Source: Brugia malayi
Lineage: Eukaryota; Nematoda; Chromadorea; Rhabditida; Onchocercidae
NCBI RefSeq assembly: GCF_000002995.4
Contig: NW_025062477.1
Coordinates: forward strand, 12,568,696 to 12,632,695
Reading direction: 5' to 3'
DNA length: 64,000 bases
A model generated the notes under the pieces. That model saw only the letters and a list, made by a program, of their open reading frames with translations. It made no database searches and was not told where the DNA came from. A program made the translations under genes and the position numbers. Position 1 is the first letter of the stretch; each line of letters begins with the position of its first letter. Shown one piece after another: positions 12,606-25,475 of the stretch.

Positions 12606-12680
12606 GTATGAATGATGTATACACATGGCGCCATATGTATCAAGTTGCTAAAAAAGAAGAGAAAGGTAAGAAAGAAGTAA

Positions 12681-13010
12681 AATATTTATTCAATTACTTA
12701 ATTACTCGTTAAATTGTTAACTGTATTATTATTAAATGTTGCTTTCTTTTTTTAATTATTTGCTAGTATTGTATATAAAAATGAAATTAGTTACATTTCA
12801 TAATAACTATTAATATTTCACATTAAGCTACTTATGATAAGAAAGAAAAAAGAACATGGAATGAAATATTTATTCAATTACTTAATTACTAGTTAAATTG
12901 TTAAACTGTACTATTATCAAATGTTGTTCCTTTTTTAAAATGATTTACTAGCATTTTGTATATTAATAAAATTAATTATATTTCACACTAAGCCATTAAT
13001 GATGCATTAA
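12681..13010. repeat. Diverged tandem duplication, period about 184 bp
   Basis: The segment around ATATTTATTCAATTACTTAA recurs 184 bp later. The following 150 or so bases also align in order (AATTACTNGTTAAATTGTTAA, AATGTTG, ATTTNCTAG, TTTCACACTAAGC-like) with scattered substitutions and small indels. This is an old segmental duplication in spacer DNA. Confidence 0.6.
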
Positions 13011-13800
13011 TTTAATTAATCCTCTTTTTCAATTTACTTAGAAGAATAAAAAAAGCAAACAACCATTAACCTTAATATCATTTCAATCATTTCATTTTAT
13101 TGTCACATTTCCCAAGCAATGGCTATTTTTCCAGTTTAAAAACTAAAAACAACTAAACATGTTAATTATTAATATCACTCTTATATCATAACAAAATTAA
13201 ATTAATTCTATTCATTCTAATTTAAATTTATATTTTGTAGCATCTTTCTTTTATTACTTCTATATTTGATTTATTTTTATAACTATTGAATGATCCAATT
13301 AGTCTATTTTTAGTGTAATAAAGCACAAAATTATCCAATATACAAATTATAATTTAATTTGTAAATTTAAAAAATTTTAATATAAATTTTATCTTTCATA
13401 CGGTATTTTTAAGTAACAAAAAATTCGAAAATATTGTTTAATTTGCTGTAAAATTCATGCAATTAATTTGTTAAAAAATGTAATAAAATAAGAAATTTTT
13501 TTTCAAAAAAAGAAAATAAGAAAAAATTTAAACAAATTTATCAATTAATTTGCTTCTAATTCAATTCTCTTTTCTTTTTCCTTTTTTTTTTTTTTTTTTT
13601 TATTTTGCTGAAAATTTAAGCTTTAAAATTAAAGTTCCGCTTTAATGAAAATAATTAATTAATTTCCGCCTAATATAAATATTTCAAAAAAATATAGTTA
13701 TTTAAAAAGAGTTAAATAAAAGAGTGAAAAAGAATGAGAGAGAGAGAAAGAGAGAGGGAGAAGGAAAGAGAGAAAAAAACGAAAAAGATGGATTAAAAAT

Positions 13801-13869
13801 TTCTTGAAGGGATCAGAGGTTATAGCAAAAGGTGATGCCCTTGTTGAAGACAACAAAAATTTGCTTTAG
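13801..13869 (+). CDS. Short coding-like frame, possible exon end
   Basis: The reading FLKGSEVIAKGDALVEDNKN, LL ends in TAG. The same frame continues upstream through Lys/Arg-rich codons of a GA repeat. The acceptor is poor (TTTCTTGAAG) and no start is in frame. It may be a remnant exon or chance. Confidence 0.15.
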   Translation, partial: FLKGSEVIAKGDALVEDNKNLL

Positions 13870-14797
13870 TGAAGTAATTTACACGGCAAAAAGATTGATG
13901 TTATAGAAGCGGATGAACTGTTGTTTTTTTTTTAAAAAAAAAAAAAAAAAGCAAATTTATGTAAGAAAAAAAGAAATTGAACAAAAATTTAATTTTTTTT
14001 TTTTTTTTAACTCATCAATAAAATTACTAAAATCATTTTTATATGTATGTGTGTGTATGTATTTGTAATATAAATATAACTTTTATCGTTTAATAAATAT
14101 AAAAAAGGAAAAAAAAAGCAAAACTAGAAAAAAATCGAAGGAATAAATTAAAAATTTGATTTATTTCTTATATTAAAATCTTTGTTCCGTCAAAATTTAT
14201 TAATAATTTATAAAATTAGTAAATTAATTAATTTGAAAAGAAAACAAAAAAAGAGAAAAGGAAATTATTTCGTTTGCTTATCTGTTATATGAAATGGATC
14301 AATGTTAATAAATTGTCTTTTTTTTTTTTTTTGCTTTTTCTTTAAGCTTATATAGCTTATGTAAAATATTTAAAAGTTAAGCTTATGTAAAAGTTATATT
14401 TTCTCCAATATGTTGCTGCTTTTTCATTTAAACTACTATGCTAGAATTTGAACAAAAGTAAATGATTTAAATATTTGATAAAATATGAATGTAAATTTTG
14501 GGTCATAATTAAGATACAATCATTATTATTTAGAAAATTGAAAAAAGAAACGAAATTTTAATGTAACTAATTTGATACAATGCTAAAATTAAAAAAAAAA
14601 AAAAACGAAAAAAAATGAATCAATTTTGCGTCATTAAAATTTAATAAATTTTAATAATTAAATAAATGACTGAAAGTTTTCAGCTAAATAAAAAAACATG
14701 AAAAGAAAATAGAATCACTTTGATTGTATTATGCTTTTATTTCATTTTCTTTGTTTTGTTCGATTTGTAAAAAATTTTTGGTAAATTAATAATTACC

Positions 14798-14832
14798 AAA
14801 TTAGGGAAATTAATGATTAATTTCCCTAATTT
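14798..14832. repeat. Perfect short hairpin
   Basis: Arms of 16 bp (AAATTAGGGAAATTAA and its exact reverse complement) are separated by only TGA. A second weaker GGTAA...TTACC pair lies immediately upstream. It can extrude as a cruciform. The loop is too small and the stem too short for a microRNA precursor. Confidence 0.8.
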
Positions 14833-15949
14833 TGAAATTATAACTCTTTTTTTTTTTTGTTTATTTCATTCAAATTAATTTTTATAATGTATATGAAGAG
14901 AAAAGAATGAATACTAATAATGAAGGAAATAATTCTGTTTAAAAATTAAATCTAACAATTGCAAGTAAGAAAGAAGCAAGAAATAAAAGGGAGAGAGAGA
15001 GAGAGAGACATAATCCAAAGGAGGCGGAATTTCAAAAAAAAGCAATGTCACAATTGATGTAATCCAAATGGATTGTTTTAGGTGAAAAAGAACATTGCAG
15101 GGGAAAAAAAAGGAAGAAGAAGAGAACATAATTTAAAGGTCAATTTTTGCAATGATAGTAATTTATTTGAAAATCACTGAACAAGAAAATTTATTTAAAC
15201 TTTTTTCTTTTTCTTTTTTTTTTCTTGACTAACTATGAAAATATTTAATATTTGAAGAAGAATTTATTTGGAAGCATTAAATTTGAAATTAATGATAATT
15301 GATTAATGATAATAATAAATAATAACAATGACAATAATGGTGATAATTTAGTAGTAACGGTAATAGCAATAATTAATTAATAATATGACAATTTTTGAGA
15401 TAAATAACAATGGCAAATTTTAGTAATAATAAGATTAATAATAACACACAAAAAAAAAAAAAGAAATGGTTCAAAAAAAAAAAATATGAAATTTTCTTTT
15501 CTGAAGCATTTAAAATTAGGCATTAAAATTTTTAATGTTAGCTTCTTTTTTTTTTTCTTTTCTTATTTGATTATTCTAAACTAATTGAATTATAAAATTA
15601 TGATAGCTATAGAATGGAAAGATTTCTCAGCTTTTAAAACATTTTGAGATATAATACTTTTCTTGAAATAAAAAGAAAAAATTTTGACATTCTCGGAAGT
15701 AATAAATGAATAGGTAGGTAATAAATTGTTTTATATATCTATGTTAGCAGATAGAAGATAAAATTTTTTCGTTTTAACTTTAATACAATCATAATTTATA
15801 GTAATAAAATATTTTGCGCCATTTAAAAAAGAAAAAAAAAAAATTATACGACACCTTTTCATCGTTTCTCACCTTTTAATGACAAATTCTACTACTTCAT
15901 CATGGTAGATTGAAGAGTTAAAACGATTAACAGGTATCAACGATCTTTA

Positions 15950-16222
15950 TGTACACACACACACACACACATAGGTATACGGACAGACACACACACACAG
16001 GTATACGGACAGACAGACACATACAAACACACACAACATTCATATAGCAATAAAGCAAATAGCCACAGTATGACAATATTGATACAACAATGATGACAAG
16101 TGTCGAATTTTGATTTGTAGAGTATTTTGCAAACATTTTAGCAGAAATTACCACAAACACACATACATACATACACATATATACACATACATACACACAC
16201 ATAGACATACATACATACACAA
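15950..16222. repeat. CA/CATA microsatellites in two blocks
   Basis: Blocks at 15950-16032 and 16152-16222. The first contains AGGTATACGGACAGAC twice, 26 bp apart. Open frames across them are repeat-encoded Cys/Val/Tyr/Met. Confidence 0.75.
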
Positions 16223-17527
16223 ATATCAATATCTTCAATCAAGATAAATAGAAAAGGTAAAGAATTTGAAACTGAAATTTAAAAAAAAAAGGAAAAAGGA
16301 AAAAGGAGAAAGAAAAAAGCGAAGAACCTTGTCACATAGGTTAATGAATAATTGTTAGCATTAACTTATTTTCTTCCTCTTTTCTTGCACCTTTCTTTCT
16401 TAATCTTTCCGTTTCATAATGAAAGAAAATAACGAAGAAAAGAAGAATGTGTCACCATTTTTAAATTTCTCTTGTGACCTTTAATCCTTAATTATGTAAT
16501 TAGAATATTAATCGGTATCGATACTACATATATGTATACATTTATGACATACATATAATTTATGTCGATAAATGCATATGGAACAACTGTTTTTGAAAAA
16601 TAATTTAAGAAATTTTGTTAAAATCACATTTAACAAGTAAATAGATGCTAAGAAATAGAAAACTTTTTTTTTTCCTTTTTGATGATTAAACAATTAATTA
16701 ATTAAGATGAAAGGAATTTTCAAAATAATTTGAATTATTTTAAAATTCACACTAATACTAAAATGTTGGAAATATTAAATTTCCAATAATAAAATTACCG
16801 TAATAAACATTTTAAACTTGCAACACTCTTTAATCGTATTATTAATTAAATTCTGAAATTAAAAACCATTAAGTCATTAGTGACTAAAATATCATTTACA
16901 GCACATTTTCAAGATTCATTTCCATCATTTTTTTTTTCTTAATGGTTATTTGATATGTTACAATTTAACGATTAAATAAATGGATGAGAAATGGAAAACT
17001 TTTTGATGAAATAAATTTTTGAAAGAGAAAAAAAAATGTGTTTAAATATAATCGCATTTTAAGTTTTAGTTAAATCAGTAAATAAATAGATCCAATTGCA
17101 TTTCTGCTACTTTCATTTTCTTTTTTTCTCCATCAAAACTATTTGCTATTGCTAAATGCTAATGCTACTATTTCTGCTGTAGAAAAAAAAAAAAAGATTT
17201 TTAGGCTATTAAAATATAAAAGGTTTAAATGATTGAGAAAGAATAAAGCTCAAATTTCATACATCTTTTTTTTTTCCTTCTTCTTCTTCTCCTCCTTATT
17301 CTTCATCATATTTTCTTTCCTTTCTATTTTCTTCTCACTCTCTCTCTCTTGCTCTCTCTCTCTCTCTCTTCTCTTCTCCACTTTTTTCTATCATTTTATT
17401 AAATATACGATACGATAACATACATATGTTTGATGTATTTTAAATTCGTTTCATCCACTTTTTTTTTTTTTTTTTTTTGCATTATTCATCCTTTTCTTTT
17501 CTTTTTTTTCTCTTTTTGTTTCTTTCA

Positions 17528-17615
17528 TTTCTTTTCTCTTTCTCTCTCTCTCTCTCTCTATTTTTTGATTCGAATTAAAGAAATAAAGAGAGAAAGAGAG
17601 AGAGAGAGAAAAAAA
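17528..17615. repeat. CT block facing GA block (imperfect hairpin)
   Basis: A (CT)n-rich arm and a (GA)n-rich arm, 35-39 bp each, flank GATTCGAATTAAAG. Together they form an imperfect inverted repeat. Confidence 0.65.
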
Positions 17616-17717
17616 TTAGAATAAAAAAGAAAAAAAGATAAAAAATAAATTTGTTAATACATTTATTACTGTTGTTATTTAAATTAAATTAACTAAAATA
17701 TTTTAAAGGTATGACAG

Positions 17718-17757
17718 ATGACTCATATCAAAAGGTCATAGCAAGCAGGTGCACCTG
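17718..17757. promoter_or_regulatory. Cluster of transcription-factor-type motifs
   Basis: Within 40 bp: ATGACTCAT (a palindromic AP-1/bZIP site), AAAGGTCA (a nuclear-receptor half site with A-rich 5' extension) and CAGGTGCACCTG (a 12-bp perfect palindrome of two E-boxes of the CAGGTG/CACCTG class). No gene is close. The spacing is compact enough to suggest a distal enhancer, but each motif is short. Confidence 0.35.
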
Positions 17758-17863
17758 TTAAGTAACAAAAATTAATGTTTCACAGTTAAAAATTGTTGCC
17801 TCGAAACAACAACTGATTGTTGTTATGTTTTTCTCAAAAAACTATTTCTATGGTATATATATT

Positions 17864-18205
17864 GTGTGTGTATGTTGGTGTATGTGTGCATGTATGTGAA
17901 TGCATAAATGTGTATGTGTATGTATGTGAGTGTGTATTTCTATTTATGTATCTTTATGCATTTATATGTGTATGAGTATGTGCATATGTTTTGTACGTGA
18001 GTGTATGCGTGTATGTGTATATATATATATGTGTGTGCGTGTGTGCATATATTCGCACACACATGTATGTGTATGTCTCTATCTATATATGTGTGTGCAT
18101 ATATATATTATGAGTGTATGTGTGCATATGTATTTGTATGTATACGTGTATCAATGCATGTATATGTATGTATGTATGTGCATGTATGTGTGCATGTATG
18201 TGTGT

Positions 18206-18280
<75 letters not shown>

Positions 18281-18331
18281 TGTATGTGTGTGTGTGTATG
18301 TGTGTGTGTGTGTGTGTGTGTATGTGTGTGT

Positions 18332-18372
<41 letters not shown>

Positions 18373-18390
18373 TGTGTGTGTGTGTGTATA
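17864..18390. repeat. Large TG/TATG microsatellite
   Basis: About 500 bp of TGTA/TGTG units, with an uninterrupted (TG)31 run at 18211-18273. It is open in several frames on both strands only because the repeat lacks stop codons. It is the largest microsatellite of the window and a potential Z-DNA region. Confidence 0.9.
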
Positions 18391-19013
18391 GTAATGTATT
18401 GCAAAGTAAAATTTGTGATATTTTGTTTTTATTTCAAAAAACTTTCGTTCTTTTTTTTAATTTCATTTCTAAATAAATTAATGTACGATGCAAAATAATA
18501 TAATTACAAAGTAACTTTGTTTTTCATTTTTTTTCTCTTTTCATTAATAAAATTTTTGCTTATTTTTATTACTTTAAAAAATTTCAAAGTTAAATAATAA
18601 AAAAAAATTTCAAAAAAAGTTATATATATTAGCAAGTTTTTATATTTAATTTTTTCGCATAAAAAATTTTTATTATAATGAAAAATAATTTTTGAATATA
18701 AAAAGAAATTCAAAAAAGAAAAAAGGAAGAAAAAAAAGGAATTTTTTTAAATTAACTTTATTTTTTATTTCTTTCTTTTTTCACTTTTAAAATTAATTTC
18801 TTTTTTTCTTTCATACTATTTCGACTTTTTTTTTCTGGAAAAAAAAAAAAAAGGAAAGCAATAATAAATAAAAATTTCTTCATATTGTATAAGTGAAGTG
18901 AAAAGAAAGAACGAAAGGAAGGAATTACTTTTACAAGACATTTCTAACAACTTCCACTTTATCATACTGAACATTTAAATAACAACAAACAAACAACAAT
19001 AAAACATACTTAC

Positions 19014-19119
19014 CACACATACACTCACATACATTCACATACACTAAGAAAAGAAATTTACGGATACTAATCCGGAAAAATGAATGAATGAATGGATCGA
19101 TTGACTGAGATATACTCAT
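19014..19119 (-). CDS. Candidate first exon with hydrophobic segment
   Basis: On the minus strand an ATG opens MSISQSIDPFIHSFFRISIR followed by KFLFLVYVNVCECMCG and a strong G|GTAAGT donor. The hydrophobic run could be a signal or anchor segment. Part of the frame is written in a TATG/TGTG repeat, so the match may be accidental. Confidence 0.18.
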
Positions 19120-19299
19120 TCATTTCAACATCAGTCAGCAAACAAACAAATTTTTTTTCTCCGAAGATTTTTCAAATTAATATTTGAGGAATAGCAAAAA
19201 ATTAACAGCCAGAAAAGAGTGGAAAATAAAATTGAATGAAAAAGTTTTTGAAAAAAAATCCTGGAAATGAAAGAGTGTAATGAATGTTATTCTAATGAA

Positions 19300-19440
19300 T
19301 TTCTCGGTAGGTAATTCGTGGTATTCTTGGTGGATAATTCCTGGTATTCTCGGTACATAATCCTCGAATGGGATTAAAAGTTATCTAACAAATTTGCGGT
19401 ATTCTTGGTATCCTCGGTAGGTAATTTTCAAGTGGGATTT
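19300..19440. repeat. Degenerate minisatellite, unit about 23 bp
   Basis: Units of the form GGTATTCTYGGTRSATAATTCC recur, starting with CTCGGTAGGTAATTCGT. Two copies of a TGGGATTA/T end piece follow TCCTCGAA and TTTTCAAG. Composition is GT-rich and quite unlike the surroundings. Confidence 0.6.
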
Positions 19441-20119
19441 ATGCTACTGAAAATTCATTCAATGGAAAATAAATAAAGCATACAGCCTTATATTAAATGA
19501 TAAAATTTGACTTTTACTACAATTTTTCACTAAATTTTTAATTAATTAATTACTGTAACTGAACAATGTCATTTGTTGATGTATGGATGATTAATAATTT
19601 ATAATTTTTTGAGAGTTTTTAGAGTAAAATTAAGTGTGTTAGATTAAAATATTATTTAAATTATTTTTCATTAATATAATCTATCATTAAATTATTGATA
19701 ATAAAGAATTGATATTATTCATTCATTATCATACATATATATCGTAGTGAAATAAATATTCAAACTGATTAATTTCTTTCTAAATGATATAGCATGAAAT
19801 AATTTAAGTAAATTAAACAATATAAATTAAATCATAAAAAAAGTAGAAACAATATGATACTGAAAAAAAAAAAAACTGAATAATCTTCCTGTACAAAAAG
19901 TATAAAGCAATAGCTATTAAAGATGGAAAATTTGCATATTGTTAAGTTAATTACATTTCACAATTTTGATTGCTCATTTTTATTTAATTAAAATATGAAA
20001 AAATTAGAATTATTCAAAGATTTTGTGCAAAATATACCATCATTTTTTATCAGTGATATATTTTGCTTTCATTCTTATCATCAAAACATGATAACAAATT
20101 ATTTTTAATTATAGATTTA

Positions 20120-23100
20120 ATTAAACATTTTGACTAATTGTTTTAAGCAATGACAAATTCTTAAAGCAATTAAAATGAGAATAAATATGAAAATGAAACA
20201 TGAGAAAACGCCAAAATATTGGAAATTTTTTTCTTGCAAATAAAAGAAATAAAAAAAAAAAATTAAATTTTCAATCCAAATTTCATGGGCTAAAATTAGA
20301 TAAAAAGGAAATGAGAAAGAAGAAGAGGAAGAGAGGGAAAAAAAAATGGGAAAAATTTTGCAAGTAAAAGAACAAAAATAAATATTCATTAAATTTACTT
20401 ACTTACTTATTTACTTATAGATATATTAGTTTAATTAATCTATTTTAAACTATTTGTCTTCCATAATTAAAATGAGTGCAAAAAAAAAAAACTGATGACA
20501 CATTTTTTACTTTTATTTTTTCATTTTATTTTTATTGGGAATAAAATAATAGGTAGGAAAGAGAGGAAAGCGTAGGTGGAAGAAGATTAGATATTAAAAT
20601 GAAGCAAAGTGGGAACAATTCTTTCTTTTTTTTTTGGAAAACATCTGGAAATTTGCACAAATGAGTTAATAAAACTTTCGATGTTATTGTCGTTTTATTT
20701 GCAAATGTGTTAGACATTTTATACTTTATAGGCTAAATTGTAAATTATAAAAAGTTTGTGAAATGAATAATGATAATAATAATGATATCAGCAACAATAA
20801 TAATAATAAATGATAATAAATAACATCAGCAATAATAATAATATCACCAACAATAATAATAAACAAATAAGCATTGAATAAAGTTGAAAAAGAGAAAAGA
20901 AATTTTAAAAAAAAAAAAATAATAATAATTCATTAAAAATATAAACATAAAAAGAAAAAAAAAAATTGTTACATTTAGTTAGTTTTCCATTACTTACAAT
21001 TACAACAACAACAAAAAAAAAACTATTAGCTATTTAGCTATTATTTCAAACTAATTGTTGTTAAAGCAAGTTTCTTTCATTTTTTTCTTATTATTATTAT
21101 TTCTAAAAGCTAAATGATAGTTTTGTTATTATTTGTTTAATAATTTATTTAAAGAGAAATATGTATGTATAATTATTAAATATTTATAATTACGTATATA
21201 ATTTTTTTGTTGTTTTTTTTTTTCTTTCGTTTCTCGTAATTTATAATTTTACAACTAAATTTGATAAGAAATTTTAAAATAAAAAAGAAAACAAAAATAA
21301 ATGAACATTTAAAATGATGATTTAAACGAATAAAAATGGAACAAAAATTTCTCATTTTATTTTTCTTTTTTTTTTTTTTTTTTTGATATATATATTTTTA
21401 TTTGAAATAATTTTAATGAAATTCCCATCTGAACAATATAAATGCATATTTAATTGTAATATATTTAGTTTTTGTTAAATAATTTTGATTTAATAATTGT
21501 TGAAAATATTATCATTATTAGATGAAAATATGAATGGGAAAATGAAAAAAAAAAAAAAAAAAAATTATGATTAATAGAGAGAGTGAAAGTTATATAAAAA
21601 GTTAAAAAAACATTCGTTTAAATGCTGCTACTGTAATAAAATAACAAATTGATAAAGTTAAATGAAGAAGAAAACATTTTTGACAAGTTTGAAAAAATAA
21701 AAAAAAAATAAAAAATAAAGAAATAAAGAGGAAGAAGAAAAGACAAGAAATATGAAAAGTTTAAAGAAAATTAAGTAGTAAAAGGATAGATAACATTTAC
21801 GAAATATTTTTGTTTAAATTGAAATAATAGCTTTTCTTTCATTTTTTTCTGCTTATCTTATTGTTCTTTTTTTCTTGGACTAAACCATTTGTTTGTCATA
21901 AATTTGGTTAATAATTTAATTTACAAAATATTCAATGATTCATTTAGATTTTCTTTTTTGAACATTTTCCTTTTTTCCAATCATTTAAAAAATTCAAAAT
22001 TACGATTTTAAAAAGATGACTAAAGCAAAAAAAAAAAAAAAAGAAAAGAAAGGAAGAAGAAATAAAAACTGGTATGAATGAATGAATGACGAAAATTAAA
22101 AAATGAAATTTTTTTTTCTATTTAATTTAATAGTTTATGAGAATATTTTCATTTGAATATAATAATACAGTATTAACAACAATAATAGTGATAGTAATAA
22201 TAATAATATAAATATAAATACTAGTGACAGTGATAAAGTGAAAAAATGTATTTAAATCTTTGTTGATTAAATTTCACTATTTTTAAACAACCTAAAATAA
22301 AAGCAAAAGTAAAAGATAAAGTGAAAAAAACGCCAGAAGAGCAAATTCCAGGCTATCAAATTAAAATGAGCAAAAAAAAAAAAAAAAAAAAAAGAAAAAT
22401 ATGATAAAAACAGATAAATAAGCATTTTACATTTACTATCAGCAATTATATATCATTAATAATTAACTTAACATATTGTAATGATACTTATACTTAAATT
22501 TTAATAAATATTGAAATTTGAATATTGAAAAATTGTAGTGACAGTAGTATAAATTTTTCAAAACATAATTTTTATTTTCGATTGTTATAAGAAAACATGA
22601 AAATTCAATGTGCAGAATTATGATTAAACTTGATTTTAAATAATTTTATGACAAAAAAAAAATATTATTTTTTATCATGATAATAAATAAAAAGAAAAAA
22701 GAAAAGAAAAAATGATAGAAATATTTCTTTTCTTTTTTCGTATTATCACTTATCATTATACAGATAAATTTAAAATAACTACTATAAATCTTTGACGGAT
22801 GAATATGAAATACAATAAATTGGACATTGCATTTACAAAGATATATTAGAAATGTTAAAATATTTACGGAAGTTAATTTTTTCCTTTTTTTTTTTTTTTT
22901 GAAAAATTTAAGAACGATGAAAAAGTCTCATATTTATATTTTATCAAAATTTTAATTCTAAATTTTCATTGAATACGGTTACATTTTTATCTTATTATGA
23001 TTATATATAAGGAGAGAAAGGGAGAGAGGGAGAGATAAACTTATTGGATGACAATACCTTATGAATTAGACAGAAAGGGAAAAGATGACGAGAAGAAAAA

Positions 23101-23230
23101 GTCTTATAAAATAAGGAAAAAATAAAATTTATGAAAATAATTCTTTCATGCAAAAGAATGAAATAAACAATATTAAAATGATGGATAGAAAAAATGAGCA
23201 AAAATTTAAATATAAATTTACAGTTTAATA
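20120..23230. other. Gene-free spacer
   Basis: AT-rich spacer with poly(A)/poly(T) runs and short AATAAT arrays (20770-20870, 22170-22210). Minus-strand open frames here are Phe/Ile/Ser-rich and repeat-driven. Nothing else seen. Confidence 0.6.
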
Positions 23231-23364
23231 TGTAAAGTAGAATATAAAATGGTACAGAGAATGAAATTTAAATTACAACAAAAATTTGCAATAAAACGAT
23301 ACCATTTGTCAGCAAATCGGAATTTTTCCAAAAAAAAAAAAAAAAAAAAGACAAGCATGAAACA

Positions 23365-23725
23365 TTGTCATCATTATTATCGCTATATCATTATTATCAA
23401 TATCGTTCTCATGATCATATCATATGATCATAATCATTATTATCGTCATGTCATTACAATTATCATATCGCCAATATCACTGTCATTATTATCAATCATC
23501 ATATCATATGATCATGATCATTATTACTATCATTTCATCACGATTATTACATCATATCGTTATTACCACAATCATATCACGTCACACAACATCATCATCA
23601 TATGATTGTCATGTAATACATCATCATTGTCAACCTTATTATCATCATCACAATCATCATATCACTACCACCATCAACATCACAATTATCATTATCATTA
23701 TTATCATCATGAAAATTATCATTCA
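23365..23725. repeat. ATC/ATT array with duplicated palindromic core
   Basis: Degenerate TCATTATTATC units. The self-complementary core ATCATATCATATGATCAT occurs twice about 87 bp apart (about 23415 and 23499). Open frames here encode only Ile/His/Ser/Tyr. Confidence 0.75.
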
Positions 23726-25276
23726 AATCATGGATGATATATTGATGTCATCTTAATCGTTATAAAAAGAGCTTGTTTAATTTCCATTTTGCTACTTTCC
23801 AACTATTATCGTCTTTCTAATGCATAAATAATTTCATTCAATTTTTCCTTCTTTTTTTTTTCATTATTAATAAAATAAGATTGAAAAAATTAGATAGTTG
23901 TTTAAAAAAATCATCATTGTTATTACTCAAAACATAACAAAAACAAACAAAACAAATAGATAGCAAAAAATAAAATTAACTTATTTTTTTTCAATCAAAT
24001 TGCAAAAAAAAAAAAGTGTATTTATTAATTTTCTTTTTCATTCATTATGGAATTTTTTCATATTATGGAAAAATTTTTTTAAATGGAATAAAAATGCATT
24101 GAAAATTGCTAATATTAAATATTTTTATTAAGATCGCTTATTATAATAATAGACTTTATCAAATAATATAACAAATTCAAGAAAAAAAAAAAAAAAAACG
24201 AAAAAAAGGAAATAATAATAAACTGTTAGCAGCTTTAATAATTATTAAATTAGTTACAGACAATTCTTATTGACGGATACAGTTAGGTAAATTATATTAA
24301 TCATTTCTTGGCTTCCTTTCTTATTTACTAAAAGTATTTGAATGTTTCAAATGATATCCTCATTTGATCACTAACAATTAACATTACTTATTGCATCTAA
24401 CAAAGAAAAGTTTTACAAATATTTTCCGCTATTCATAAACTTTATGAAATTTTTGTTATTATGTAAATCACAAGTGAAAGAAACAATAATAAGCTAATAT
24501 CAGCTTAAATGTCTATTAAATTGATTAATGGATATATTCAATTAATTTACACAAATCATTTAATTCCTTCTTCTTTCAATTTTTTTCTTGTCTTTTTCCC
24601 ACTTAAAATTATCAGCTTAAAATAAAATATGCAAAATTTCATCTTTTATTTTTTCTACAATAATTAAAAATTGTCATACTAATGTTATATTTTACTTATT
24701 TTTATCAAAATGATATTTATATTTTATCACTTTCTATTATCATTAAACGAAACAAAAAAAAAAAAAAAAAACAAAATTTTGTTCAATTCTTTTCTAACTT
24801 ATGCTAATTTCTTCAAACAAACTGTCCAAATGTGTACGGTAGGATGAAGCATCGATCGAATGACAAATAAATGATTTGCCATAAGCAAAAGAAATGAAAC
24901 AAAGAGTGAGAGTGCTCCTTTATACAAAACTGTGTTTCACAACGATGACAATATTTTTGTAGGAAAAAAAATTTTCAAATTATTTTCATTTTGGTTATCA
25001 AATAAATTTCCTTCGGTGATTTTTCTTTTTTTTTTTTTTTGTTTATTTGGTTTTTTTTATTTGATTATTGGGAATTGTATTTGAGAATTTGCAGTCATAA
25101 AAAAAAAAAAAAAAATCATTACATAATGCATAGTTTTTGATTTCATTCTCACAATTAATATCAAATGCTAATTTGTTACGTAAAATTATTTCTCCTAAAA
25201 ATTTTCTCTAAAACATATATTAGATGTGGTATTTTATTATTATTATTTTTGTTGTTGTTGTCTTTTGCTCTTGAAG

Positions 25277-25475
25277 GTTAAAGTTCATTAGATTATCAAA
25301 ATATATGAAATCTTATTTATATGTTAGTAATGATAAAGACTATTCTGATATAATGTTAAAAGATAATAATTCCATATGTATACAAACATCTATAAATGAA
25401 TTAATTATTCCGGAAGATTTTCTTGCAAACGATACTCCTACTAATGCTTTTCCGTCAGGAATATCATACGACTAA
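25277..25475 (+). CDS. Candidate last exon or small ORF, unknown protein
   Basis: A pyrimidine-rich tract ending GCTCTTGAAG precedes a frame that reads from a one-base lead through an internal ATG (25305) to TAA. From the ATG it gives 56 codons, including DKDYSDIMLKDNNSICIQTS and NELIIPEDFLANDTPTNAFP. Composition is balanced and not repeat-derived. AATAAA occurs at 25602. No family is recognised. It may be a terminal exon whose upstream exons were not found; the candidate exon ending at 12605 has the matching phase. Confidence 0.35.

Noticed and set aside
17930..18498. Long open frames of Cys/Val/Tyr/Met or His/Thr across the TG array
   Set aside because: They follow from (TG)n/(TATG)n lacking stop codons in several frames; no splice or composition support.
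23249..23756. Plus-strand frames rich in His/Tyr/Ile
   Set aside because: Translation of the degenerate ATC/ATT array.
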